The notes under the pieces were generated by a model. The model was given only the letters and a program-made list of their open reading frames with translations. It was not told the origin of the DNA and did no database searches. Of a stretch of DNA of 64,000 nucleotides, positions 1-10,373 are shown piece after piece (position 1 is the stretch's first letter; the number at the start of each line of letters is the position of its first letter). Source of the DNA: Leucocoprinus leucothites (taxonomy: Eukaryota > Basidiomycota > Agaricomycetes > Agaricales > Agaricaceae); NCBI GenBank assembly GCA_013368445.1, contig JAACJO010000003.1, forward strand, positions 1,736,001 through 1,800,000, given 5' to 3'. Made by a program: the position numbers and the translations under genes.

Positions 1-234
1 CAAGATTCTAAACCAAGCAAGAATATGCCTCGTGTTCCATCCAGCGATATCCCCCCTCACAACCAAACGGATGATCACCACTCAAAGCCTCAGCTTATCG
101 GTATGAAGAGACCACCCGAAGATTCATCTTCCTCTTCACACAAACGAGAAAATGACAGGCGACCCATACCACCTCCCGCAAAACGCCCTAAGAAGGCACC
201 GAACCTCTTCATACCTAAAAGCAAAAAGCCCTAA
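1..234 (+). CDS. 3' end of an unidentified gene (partial)
   Basis: The frame is open from the first base of the window and ends at a TAA at 232-234, so this is the C-terminal part of a protein whose start lies outside. The visible tail of about 77 residues is rich in Ser, Pro, Lys and Arg, with a serine run and lysine/proline clusters such as PPPAKRPKKAP. It looks disordered and could hold a nuclear localisation signal. No domain is visible and I do not recognise the family. It converges on the helicase gene that ends at 354, leaving about 120 bp for both 3' ends. Confidence 0.5.
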   Translation, partial: QDSKPSKNMPRVPSSDIPPHNQTDDHHSKPQLIGMKRPPEDSSSSSHKRENDRRPIPPPAKRPKKAPNLFIPKSKKP

Positions 235-353
235 TTGAGCCAAGTTCTCTGATAGACCTGGATAACTAGCATACTTATTATTAATGAACCAGGAATGGAC
301 GGCATAGTATCTTTCAAACATGTATCAATATTAATTGCATCCCATCCATAGTG

Positions 354-3300
354 TTAATCTAGAATATTTTTCTCTGCCTTGACGGCTGGTAATTCCCAGC
401 CTTCAGGGCCAAAATGTGGTGTGACCATAAGGGCACCATCAGTCCTCCTGAAAGGCTTGGAGTACGTGCATAATGTAGCTTTTCCGAGGGATGAAAGCCA
501 GGCGGCATTCACGGCAGTCAGCCCTTCAAGGTAACAGCGCATGAGCTTGTTTCAATAGATAGTTCAACCTAGCACGTACCTTTTATAAATACCCGAGTCG
601 TTCTGACTACTTCTTGGAATGCGACGTAATCTGATGGTGGCCGATCTGACAAGATAGACGAAGGGTGTAGAAAGACGTCCTCCGGAATCCCGATTGCCCT
701 ATAAGGGACTCCACGACTATTGCTATATTGGGACCCTTTGGAAGAACGATCATGTTCAACGAGGTCTTTACGGACCGCGATTTGGTCTATGAATGCCGCT
801 GTTATGAGTTGTTTCAGAACTTTGATCTAGGTGCAAAATGAACAAGTCATATTAGAGTTAGGAACTGCCTCTCTATGAAGTACTTACCTGAATTTTGTTC
901 GGAGGGGGGAGCTTGTCGAAAAACTCGACGTGGGTCTCTGGAAAATATAGACGCATGATATTGGTGATTTGTGCCCGTAACTTGTGAATTTCTTCCATTG
1001 CCTTTGGGACATTCGTTACTACGATTGAAACTAAAATTCCTCGGTAGGCGCACCTTGAGCCTCACAAAATGATCGGAACAGAATTCTGCTCCCCCACCTT
1101 GGTACTCGTAGGCACCAACTACGGAAAGGATCTTCAAGATGTCACTTGTGAAATCTCCGAGGGACGCATGTTTCTAGAGCGAAAGGTGAGTGTACGACTG
1201 AGACTCAAACCGTTTATCGTACGTGTTGGCTCTGGAAATAAGCTTTCCTACGCAGCCGCCGTATTTCTCTATTTTTCAGAGCTTCACTAGTCAGATGGGA
1301 GATGTCCTCCGAGTTCTCTTGGGTGCTATCATTTGCACCAATCGCTTCTTCGTATAGGAAGGGATCTCCAACAGACATGGCAGAGACAACCGCGATGACA
1401 TATGGCATGCACTGGTGTTGCCGACCAGCTGCTAACATTCGCGAAAAACGGGGAGGCAGCGGAAAAAGGGCCATAGTCCTGCCGAGGTCAGTGACATGAG
1501 TGTTCATCAGTTCGTGATCTGATGTATAAGAACTGGTCAGTGCTCCAAGATGTGTCAATGCCTTTTCTGCTTGTCGAAGTGCAAAACGATCAGGAGGAGT
1601 TGGGAAGGGGAAGTTGACAACTGCATCTATATGCATGTTTTTCATTTGTAAAACAACACCTTCAATCGGTGCCCGCAATATCTCAGGAGAACTGAACTGT
1701 TTGAAGTAATTTTCGAACAGTGCAGAGGAATAGAGTCGATAACAATGGCCCGGGCCAGTTCGACCAGCACGACCGGCTCTCTGCGCAGCAGAAGCCTTGG
1801 AGATCCAATCTATCTGGAATGCCTGGATCCCATTCGTGACATCGTACCTTCGCTGATAATTCCTGTCAGTAGCGACCTCTTAATATCCATCTTGTCTCAC
1901 CTCTTTTACCCTCCCACAATCTACGACATACTTGATCCCTGGTATCGTAAGTGATGTCTCGGCAACGTTGGTTGCTACAACAACTAATCGTTCGTCAGCA
2001 GGTGGGGGTTTAAAGACCTCCATCTGCTTTTCACTGGGAAGCAAGGAGTAGAGGGAGACAACGTGCATGGGGACTATACAAAGTCAATATGGGCGGCAAG
2101 TCAGGCTTAAAGATAATTACCTTCCGTCTCCTCTGTATCAATGCTAAGCTCGTTATTGATGCCCTCATCAAGGTCACTTTCCAGGTCCTCCTCATCTACA
2201 CTGTCAGTACCTTCATCAAGATCCGTATCAAGTTGAGCTCGGTCCTGAACATCAGTTTCGACGTCCTCGGCCTCCAGATCAGCTAGTAATAGAATCAATG
2301 TGGATCAGCGCCAAATAATAAATTGGCGCAGATTATGAATACCTTGAGCTGGGTTGATAACTGATTTCTGAATCTCTTGACGACTTTGATGAGAATACTG
2401 TTTGGCCTGAGCTCTGCTCTCATGCTGAGCTCTCCTCTGTTGAAGTGCCCTGTGTCCATATCGCTCCTCTAGGCGCCTACATACACCAGTAATTTCGTTT
2501 TGGCCAGTAAGGAATATCAATATTCCTCCGGGAGGTAGGCGGGCGTGAATTTTAGAAGCTTTCTTGACTGCTTCTGTCACATAATCAGGGTGTGTGTGCC
2601 GACTGAAGTGTATAGTGACTGGGTGTTGACGCGCAGCGACATTGATGATTGGGGGAGTGACAGAAAAGAGATTTCTATTCTCTGCGAAATCGCTCACACG
2701 GAGCGTTGCCGACATTATGATCAGACGAAGGGGCTACAAATCAGAATGTTAGACAAGTAACAAACATAGGGGAGTACATTACAGACCTTCGCCGCTTCCT
2801 TGCCCTCTTTCCACATTTCTTCGCGTAATTTGATCACGCGACTCAAGACACCGATAAGAATGTCAGTGTTAATACTCCTCTCATGGGCTTCGTCGATTAT
2901 CACAACGGAGTACTTCCTCAGAAGGAAATCAGTAGCCAGTTCTCGCAAAAGTACACCATCGGTCATGAATTTAATCGACGTTGAAGTCGAAACCGTAGCA
3001 TCGTAGCGAATTTGATATGAAACTTGCGATGAAGTTAGAGACAACTCGTGAGCAACCCGATTGGCCATTGAGATAGCTGCTACTCTGCGAGGTTGCGTGA
3101 TCCCGATCATACCAGGGTTTTCTAGGGGCTGATGAGCGAGGTTGGCTGATTACGCCGACTTCAACTTACCGCTATCAGGGTTTCCAAATCCAGCTTCATA
3201 TAAAAATTGAGGAACTTGTGTGGTTTTTCCGCTACCGGTTTCACCGCATATAATAACCACAGGATTGAGCATTATCGCTTCCATGATAGGTTGCTCTTCG

Positions 3301-4789
3301 CTCACAATCGGGAGCAGGAGGCGAGCTTCCGCGACATCTTGTGGGCGGTTTATGGATGTCGCCTTGACATAGGATTGACTTTTGCTTTGAGCCTTCTCCT
3401 TTCTTAGAACCTCCAAAGCAAAGGTTGTCGAAGGAAGGGCAAGGTCTTCGCCCATCGGCCCACGCATCATTTCTGCTTTATCAAGCTTACGCCGTTTTGG
3501 AGGTCGATCCGCTGATGGTTCAATCGAAGCTGGGAATTTCTCCTCGAGGGTTGGATCGACGACATAACCTTTGGCTAGCGAAAGTTGCTTCACTGCCCAA
3601 TCTTTAAAACCGAGTTTTTTTGGCTTCGGGTCTAGTTCTTCCTCTGCTTCCTCGTCCCCGTCGTCGTCACTGGCATTTTCCTTGTCAGTAGTTGGCTCCT
3701 CATTTTCTCCCTCGGAGCTATCTTGGTCATTTTCTTCCTCATTTCCTGAAGCCGAATCATACGCTGAGCCTGAGCTATCGAAGGAATTGTCCGTGTCATC
3801 CTGTTGGACTGATTGAAAAGGTGAAGTTTTCCATTTTCCGACTCCAGTTCCAACCTATGAGTGTTGTGAGGAACCGTTTATGTGCTGGATGCGGACCGCA
3901 AAAATACCTTCTTTGGTTTACTTTTGATAGGAGTAATGACAGTTCCATTCTCGCTTCTCCGCAGTGCACTTCCAATTACCGCTGGTGCATTCACTGTAGT
4001 AATTGATGGCCGATTTGATTGTGGAGCTTCTACCATATCCATCTGGGTATCCTCGACCGCAGGAGGTTTTACATGTGTCGACCGGAGTTCCTCGTGGGGT
4101 TCTGCACCTGAACCACTGAAATACTCATCCTCGTCCCCTGATCCATCGCTGACGTTTTTCAAACCCATGACCCCAGAATGATGTTTGCGCTTCCCGACAC
4201 AGCCTTGCATTGCGTGTCTGACTTGTATGTCTTCATCCTTCTCTAAACGTTCGTGGTGCGTCAATGTTTTCCCAGTGCCCAACGTAGAGGAAGATTGTAG
4301 TAGAGAAGAGGAAATGCCATTCTGGGATTTCCTGTTATCTGTTAACTCATTCTCACCGAGCACAGAAAAGGACATACGCCAGTTTCTCAAAAATGAGGAT
4401 ACGCTCTTCTTTCTTCAATTTCTTGTCCTGTTGGTAACTTAAATTAACGTATCACGGAAACAGTAGATATATGTACTCACAATATATTTCTCTAAACGTT
4501 TCTTCTTCCTGCTACTCCAGTTGTCCGATTGTCCACGAAGCTGAAGAAGTCACTGCTGTAATTCTGCTGTAATCAAGCTCCAAATTCCAGGTTAACATAC
4601 CTCTTCCCTTAGTCGTTCTCGCTTTTCTAGCTCCTTTTCTTTTTCCGCCTTCGGGATGATGATCTCGGCGTTTGGATTGGCATCGTTCATCTGGTTTTCT
4701 GATTTCTTTTTCTTCAGCTTGCCCTTCTTTCTTGTCCCCGCAGTTGACCGCCTGGCTTTGGCATTATATTCCTGACGTGTGGGTGGCAT
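354..4789 (-). CDS. ECM16: DEAH-box RNA helicase Ecm16/Dhr1 (DHX37 family), ribosome biogenesis
   Basis: A multi-exon gene for the nucleolar helicase that in yeast releases U3 snoRNA from pre-40S particles (family knowledge). The N-terminus (from 4789) is very lysine-rich, then acidic and disordered, including the stretch [17 protein letters not shown]. The helicase core follows: motif [11 protein letters not shown] near 3230, motif Ia [16 protein letters not shown], motif II DEAH near 2890, motif III MSAT near 2710, motif [14 protein letters not shown] near 1950 and motif [14 protein letters not shown] near 1770. HA2 and OB-fold regions occupy the last 1.6 kb. At least eight exons are joined by short introns; the stop is TAA at 354-356. 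The motif set, the Lys-rich N-terminus and the large size fit Dhr1 better than Prp2/16/22/43. Exact inner splice sites were not all fixed. Confidence 0.9.
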
Positions 4790-5123
4790 TTATTTTCATT
4801 CAAGTCTATGGCACGTCTCACTAGGTTCCGGGATTCCAAGATGACAAAAGGGATAGGAAATGAGAGCAACTCGTATGGTGATTCAAACATTTTGCAAGGT
4901 CCATCAATTCAGTTTACCGCACGTGACGGAGAGTATTTTAATGCGCGTTTGTTAAGCACTAATGGTCGCTCAGGCCTGCATCTTGCTCACCGTAAATCGT
5001 GCAATATTTATGAGATGAGAAAGTAAAATCAATAGAAATACAGCTAGATTAAACGAATATCTCGATAAACACATACTACATGCCACTAGGCACCAAGATG
5101 AACAAAGCAGGGTTCGTTAGCGG
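4790..5123. other. intergenic, no gene seen
   Basis: This 334-bp gap lies between the 5' end of the helicase gene and the 3' end of the Scm3-like gene, both on the minus strand. It should hold the helicase promoter. Only a short plus-strand open frame (4808-5026) is present, without splice continuity or recognisable composition. I see no clear TATA box. Confidence 0.5.
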
Positions 5124-7978
5124 CTAGTCGTTTGGATCACCACGATTATGTTTCTTTCGCTGTTTCGATGGACCCTTGTTCGAATTACGCGCACGGGATA
5201 TTGATGTAGAGGCTCTATCCCACAATGGGGATGCTGGGCCGGGCGTCTGCGCGCGCATGGACCTGGCTCGAGCGGGTTGGGTATTTCTTCTACCATCGAC
5301 ATATCCACCTTTTTCCGCTTCTGACTCAGAGGGAGAAACAGATCTCTCCACTGCTTTCCCCTTCCCTTTTATCTCACTCCGCTTCGGACTGAGAGACTTG
5401 TCCTTTCGTCTGCGATGATGGCGCTTTGCCGTTGCTTTAAGAGGCTCCGACGTCGATGATTCTGAACCGCTTTCAAGGTGATTTCCATCAGTGTCATTGA
5501 CACAGAAAGAAACTCGTCTCCCTCTTGACTGACTTCTGGAAACAATGGATTTCCTTCTTTCTCGCGGTTTGATTGGTGATGATGGTGGCTCAGGTGAGCT
5601 GGGAGGTAGGGTTGCTTTTGAAAATGAGGGGTCAAAACTGAATGGATATGGATGTGGCTGCTCAGGCGTTGAATGCAGAAAAGTTGGTCCGACGGACGAA
5701 CATCTATGGTGTGTTGGGGTATAGGGATACATAGGTGTAGCTGAACGTGAGTGCGTTGGTGGCGTCCAAAGCAATGCTGCAAGTTGCTGCATGGCTGAGG
5801 TTATAATTTGCTGGGCACGAGGATCAGCGACGGGGGGATACATCCCAGGATGATGGGACGGAGTTGAAGGTAATGGGTATGTAGATTGCATAGAAGCTGA
5901 GACCGAAGCAAAGCGCGGGGCACTATGCCGCCGAAGGTGAACTACCTCATCGTCTGAGCTCGAAGGGTCAGTGTCCTCGACCGGAGTGACATGCCTCGGT
6001 TTTGACCGAGATCGCTGTGTAACCTTGTTGCGAGTGTCACTCGTATGTCCTAGTGAAAAATAAGCGATGAAGTGGCAAAGATAATATTTAAATCGCTTAC
6101 GTATCGTTGTTTTTCGAGATCTGGTCCCAGCTGCCTCCTTTGAAGGTTTCTCGGGGGTTGGTGAACGCACCTGACCTTCGTATTCGGAAGAAGACCGTTT
6201 ACGCTTTCGACCGGTTCGAGTTTTGGGAGGAGAATGGCTCGCCAGACGGGCAGGCGATTGTCTCGTGCTTAGGCCTGGGCTGACTGGGCGATTTCCAATC
6301 TCTGGGCTCAGTTCTCGTTGTATCGTGCTCAATACTTCATCTCTCGCGGATCCTTCGTATTCTCGAGGCGGCGAAGTTCTGTGGTGCGGTGTTAGTTTAC
6401 TCTTCGAAGGGGTGGCTTTCTCCGGTTTTTGGGTAGCGGGAACAGGTTGAGCAGATGTGACCTTTTGGCTTGATTTCGTTGTAGGTGATGTTCTGGGCGA
6501 GGGTCCAGGGGGCGTCGATTCTATCGGAGGCTTCCTTGGGGTTGTAGTTTTTGAAAGGGCGGCTGAAATGATAGATTGCTTTGTCGATTTAGCTGGATAG
6601 CCGAGGTTCGATTTCGACCCACGGGTTTCATTTGTATGCTTAATCTGACCCATCCGAGGCGGTAAAGTAGTAATAACAACTTGGGGTACAACGCTTTGCG
6701 CCCTGTTGCGGGCACGTTTGCTCGGTGGAACAGAGGGAGGAGGGAGGTGTGACGTTGACGCAAAAATTAGGCTTGAACGTGGTTCGGATGCCTCATCGTC
6801 GTCCGTAAGGTCAATGACGTCCGGTGGTGTTGCTGCTCGTCGCTGCATTACCGAATTTTTAGATTTAGAGGTTTTTGCGGAGGACTTCCGCGGGGAGACA
6901 GATGCATTTCTGGTTTGGCGAGGGTGCTGAGGTTCGACAGGGCATACAGGGGTCGAGGAGGGACAAGGTATATCAATACAACCAGTGATTGGCTGGTCGA
7001 GTGAAGAGTGCGAGTGGGGAGGAGTGTGTAACTGCGTAGGCGGCGTCCCTTGTTTCGGTACCAGAGATTTAATGGATGACTCTGGTTCCACTATTTCTAC
7101 TTCCGATTCTAGGTCAGACTGCTCATTTTCAGAGGCAAAATCTGAAGTTCCACGTGCGACAACAACCATACTGGCTTCTGTTGGTTCCCAGTTATCAAGC
7201 TCGTCATCGGACCCTGGATTTTCTGGAGCGGAGTCGTGCGCAGATGAATTTGTGCCAGGTATATCATCAAGAATACCATCATTGAAATCATCCCCTTCAT
7301 CGTCCAGGTCACGGGGCGGGTAGGGGAAGAAGGCGTAGCCGCCCCTTCCTCAACCACACTATGAGAATCTATAGATTCTTCTTCAAAGTCGCTTCCATAT
7401 TCCTCCTTCCTTCGCTGCTCCGCCCTGAGAAACTCCTCCAAGTCATCTTCATCTTCCGATCCCACATTTTGGTCTACAGCTGTAACCTTCTGCAGCCCCC
7501 TTGCAAACACGTCCTCCAAGAAATCGTGCTCTTCTGGAAATGCATCTAGCTCATCAACTCCATCCTCATCCTCTGATTCCTCTGCTGTAGTCTCTTCTTG
7601 ATATTCTGGTGCAAGGACCTCCCCAAATTTGTACTGGCGAGTCGTCCTCCAAAATCCATTGTCTTTCACAATTTCTCCCGTTCGAATATCCACGATGTCA
7701 TCTTCGTCCAAGGGTCGAGAGTACCGCTCGGCGAGCTGAGACCAAGTATCAAGAAGGCGTACACGCGACGCTTCTCGCTCCCTCTGTATATCTAGGTTAG
7801 AGTCCGATGCGCTCGCAGAACGTCGTAAACTAGAAGAACGTGAGACCGAGGCCAAGCGTTGGCGTTTAGAGGGGGAAGGGGCAGTTTCCGTTCTTGAAGA
7901 CAGTGGCCGAGGGGGCGGTGAGGCTGAAGGAGTGATGAGGGGAGGATGAGAGATATCCCTCTGAGTTTTGAAGTTCAT
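5124..7978 (-). CDS. Scm3/HJURP-type CENP-A chaperone
   Basis: Model: exons 7978-7360, 7294-6101 and 6049-5124, together 912 codons plus stop. Residues about 71-110 match the Scm3 signature: a Trp in LLDTWSQLAERYS, then DIVDIRTGEIVKDNGFWR, the conserved D-TGEIV-DNG block of the Scm3/HJURP family. These proteins escort the centromeric histone H3 variant (CENP-A/Cse4) to centromeres. An acidic segment of about 100 residues follows, which suits histone binding. The remaining 600 residues are disordered, Ser/Pro/Arg-rich and basic. A VIDLTDDDEA stretch near 6790-6825 resembles a SUMO-interacting motif. The 51-nt intron 6050-6100 has no stop and keeps frame; the 65-nt intron 7295-7359 (GTGTGG...AAG) is weaker but is needed to change frame. 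The family call rests on one conserved block. Confidence 0.72.
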
Positions 7979-8252
7979 TTCGAGTTCCAGGAGCCTAAAG
8001 ACACCTTGGACTCTAGTCGTCTACTGTCCAGAACTCAAATGCTGATGAGGCGACGTGAATAGTTGCTGCAGTCACGTGTGAACTCAACCCACGCGTCCTG
8101 ACTCTTCATGTCGGACTAAATCACTTTCGCTGTTCACCGGGAACATTTATTCCGTTCCGATGGTAGGCTAGTGTACAAGATCCAATGCTTTCGAAAAATC
8201 ATCCACCAGGGCTTCTCTCTACTGTGTTTCAGATCAACAACAAGATATCCGA

Positions 8253-8525
8253 TCAACAAGTTTCCCTCCGTTCACCTCCTGCTTGAGTATGCTCATTCTC
8301 AAGCTGAGCTGAATTAGCGTCTGCCCGTACTTCTTTCAAAATCTCCAAGGCACCCTGTACTTCCACAATCTTTTCGCGTAAGAAGTTCATATCTTTTTCT
8401 TTTTCTGCCAGCCTCGCCACCCTCGTGCTGTCTCTTTTCTCTCTCTCCTGAAGACATCTTTGAAGCTCCTCGTTGTCTTCTTCCAACATTTGTTTGACAT
8501 TGTCCATAAGATCCGGAAGATCCAT
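8253..8525 (-). CDS. small coiled-coil protein, unknown function
   Basis: An open frame of 90 codons runs from ATG at 8525 to TGA at 8253. It is dominated by charged heptad-like sequence (EEDNEELQRCLQEREKR; LREKIVEVQGALEILKEV), which suggests one long coiled coil. The frame continues upstream without ATG to about 8612, so a spliced 5' exon cannot be excluded. No family is recognised. It is transcribed away from a TATATAAA element at 8699-8706 that could serve either direction. Calling it a gene rests on composition and frame only. Confidence 0.4.
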   Translation of the reverse strand: MDLPDLMDNVKQMLEEDNEELQRCLQEREKRDSTRVARLAEKEKDMNFLREKIVEVQGALEILKEVRADANSAQLENEHTQAGGERRETC

Positions 8526-9339
8526 CGGTATCTGATATTGGCTTGATTCACGGGTAAACGTGAGTTGAAGGCTCCAGCTTCCAGTGACAAACCTACTGAC
8601 CAATACTATCAAGCTGAAGTCTTCGGAGCAAACGGAAAGCCGAAGGCTTGATTGTTCTACCTTGTCGAAAGGCGTTGATTGTCCAATTGGACTCTAGATA
8701 TATAAATGGCAAGCGCTGCTATTCATCATTCAGCTCAACACTAGACCTGTCATACCCAGCGAGACACGTGAATAAAACGCCATGAGACTAGGGGCATCAC
8801 CGGAGAATACGGACTCTTCACCTAAAAGCTAGTTTGACTATGTCGAGCATGACCGAGACCGATATCAGAGAAAGGGTATACAATTCCTGCACTTCTGTCA
8901 CTCGGAGAATCATTCAACGAAAGCCGAAACTATGGCTCCAAATCTTTCCACTGTTGTCAGAATACACCTCAACATTTTTCCGACATACAGTCGTTTCAAA
9001 AGGATCTTTGACCTTTATCTACATTCTCAGATACAATCTGCTAGTCAGATGTTCTGGCCCAACAGATCCCGCAGAAGTCGACAATTTGGAACATAAGGAA
9101 GGTGGGGCTTCATCGATTCATCCCCTACTATTACTTCCATCTTCAATGATGCACCCCATGACATTCCCGGACATGGTATACAGGCCGCGTCGCCGACGGA
9201 CCCCCATTTCCTGGATTTCATATGAATACATATCCACTCGCACTCCAGCACCAAGGTATGTATTTGGGGTGAGCCCTAGGAGATTTGGGGTGGTCGAGGA
9301 TAGATGGAACCCTCATGGAAGCATCGGAGGGTTGTTCTA
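8526..9339. other. unresolved interval with a TATA-like element
   Basis: A TATATAAA box at 8699-8706 is followed on the plus strand by an ATG at 8781 whose frame stops after 16 codons, and by a long open frame from 8834. The 3' half of that long frame runs antisense to the well-supported exons of the gene at 9340-9790, so it is not accepted as coding. The part from 8834 to 9339 has no recognised protein on either strand. Confidence 0.35.
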
Positions 9340-9790
9340 TTATGACGTTTCCGACTTGGTCTCGTTAGCATTGAGAATACGTTCCTCGTCGGGTGAGAGT
9401 GTCAAGAATGCGGCCTTCTGCTCAAGCGCCCATCTCCTCACCTATAGAGTCGATGTTAGCAACGCATGCGAGTCTGTGCGAAGGGTCACGCACAGGTTGG
9501 AACACATGGTCTCTTTCTCCAAAATCATAGATAAACACTGAATAGAACACAATGCCTAGTCCGTTTCGTTGTGTAAGCTATGTTCACCTGGAGAGCAGTC
9601 GCAACTTACCGGGTATAATGGTGAAAGTCAACAAACGAGAGCCGACATACACCCAAGGGGGCCGAAAGTCAATTGCTTCATCTTGAGGCTGGTATCCCGG
9701 TCTAGAGTTCGTACTCTGGGGGCGTACGTTTAAGCCGACGCTTCTCCCGGTATTTCGTTGAAATACTCTGCAGGTATTCCGAAACAGCAT
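9340..9790 (-). CDS. small putative mitochondrial membrane protein (114 aa), unknown function
   Basis: Exons 9790-9610, 9555-9494 and 9441-9340 join to 114 codons plus TAA. The N-terminus is Arg/Ser-rich and lacks acids (MLFRNTCRVFQRNTGRSVG), like a mitochondrial presequence. Then come the conserved-looking PPWVYVGSRLL, a single hydrophobic segment (TFTIIPGIVFYSVFIY) that probably spans a membrane, DFGERDHVFQP and RRWALEQKAAFLTLSP. The 52-nt second intron has a textbook GCTAAC branch site; the first (54 nt, GTAAGT...CTAG) also fits. Frame is kept only by this splicing, which supports the model strongly although no single open frame shows it. Inner-membrane location is an inference. It is divergent from the aldolase gene. 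Confidence 0.7.
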
Positions 9791-10373
9791 GGTGGACAAG
9801 CAGGACGCGGCACACGAAAGCCTGCCATACGTCAACTCGAAGGCGGATAATTTGAAAATGCAAAACAAGGACAAATAGACTCGACCTGACAGTAAGTATG
9901 AAGTTCGCGAAGCTTGAGCCCGAAAGTTGATTTCAGTTTCATGATACTGATTTTGAAGCACCAGTGCCCGCCCACTGGGGATCAAGCAGTAAAGATACGG
10001 CAGACTTTGAGTTTTTTCACTTCCACTGAACAATCTCTGACTATATCCCCTCGTTCCCGAACTAGCATCGATGACCCTACATAATACGCTCAACATTATG
10101 GTGCTTGCAGAGGCCGGCAAGGCCTCCACCCAATGAGCCTTGGACTAGACCAACATGGTTTGGTTCCATTCTCAGAAAGTTGTTCCTCACCCTCTTCCAC
10201 TCCTTCAGATTATCTTTCACCGGCCATCAGGTCACGAGCGTTCTCCACATCCTAAAAATAGGGGGGTTCTGTCGACCATACTAAAGAACCACACCGTGGG
10301 CACTTGGCTCTCTCAATAAATTATCTCTTTAATCTCCTTCATCTAATCGCCCATCGTCCGTCGACAAGAGATC
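9791..10373. promoter_or_regulatory. divergent intergenic region upstream of the aldolase
   Basis: About 580 bp separate the start codons of the mitochondrial-type protein (-) and the aldolase (+). AT-rich AATAAATTATC near 10313-10325, about 55 bp before the aldolase ATG, is the best core-promoter candidate, followed by pyrimidine-rich sequence. The minus-strand open frame that extends through 10129 lacks a supporting ATG context and is treated as non-coding. Confidence 0.4.

Noticed and set aside
8834..9541. 235-codon plus-strand open frame
   Set aside because: Its 3' third is antisense to three exons with correct splice sites, a branch point and mitochondrial-like protein sequence. Its own translation has no recognisable features.
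9791..10129. Upstream extension of the minus-strand frame of the 114-aa gene
   Set aside because: The extension has no family-like sequence, while the ATG at 9790 begins a typical presequence. The longer frame is probably chance.
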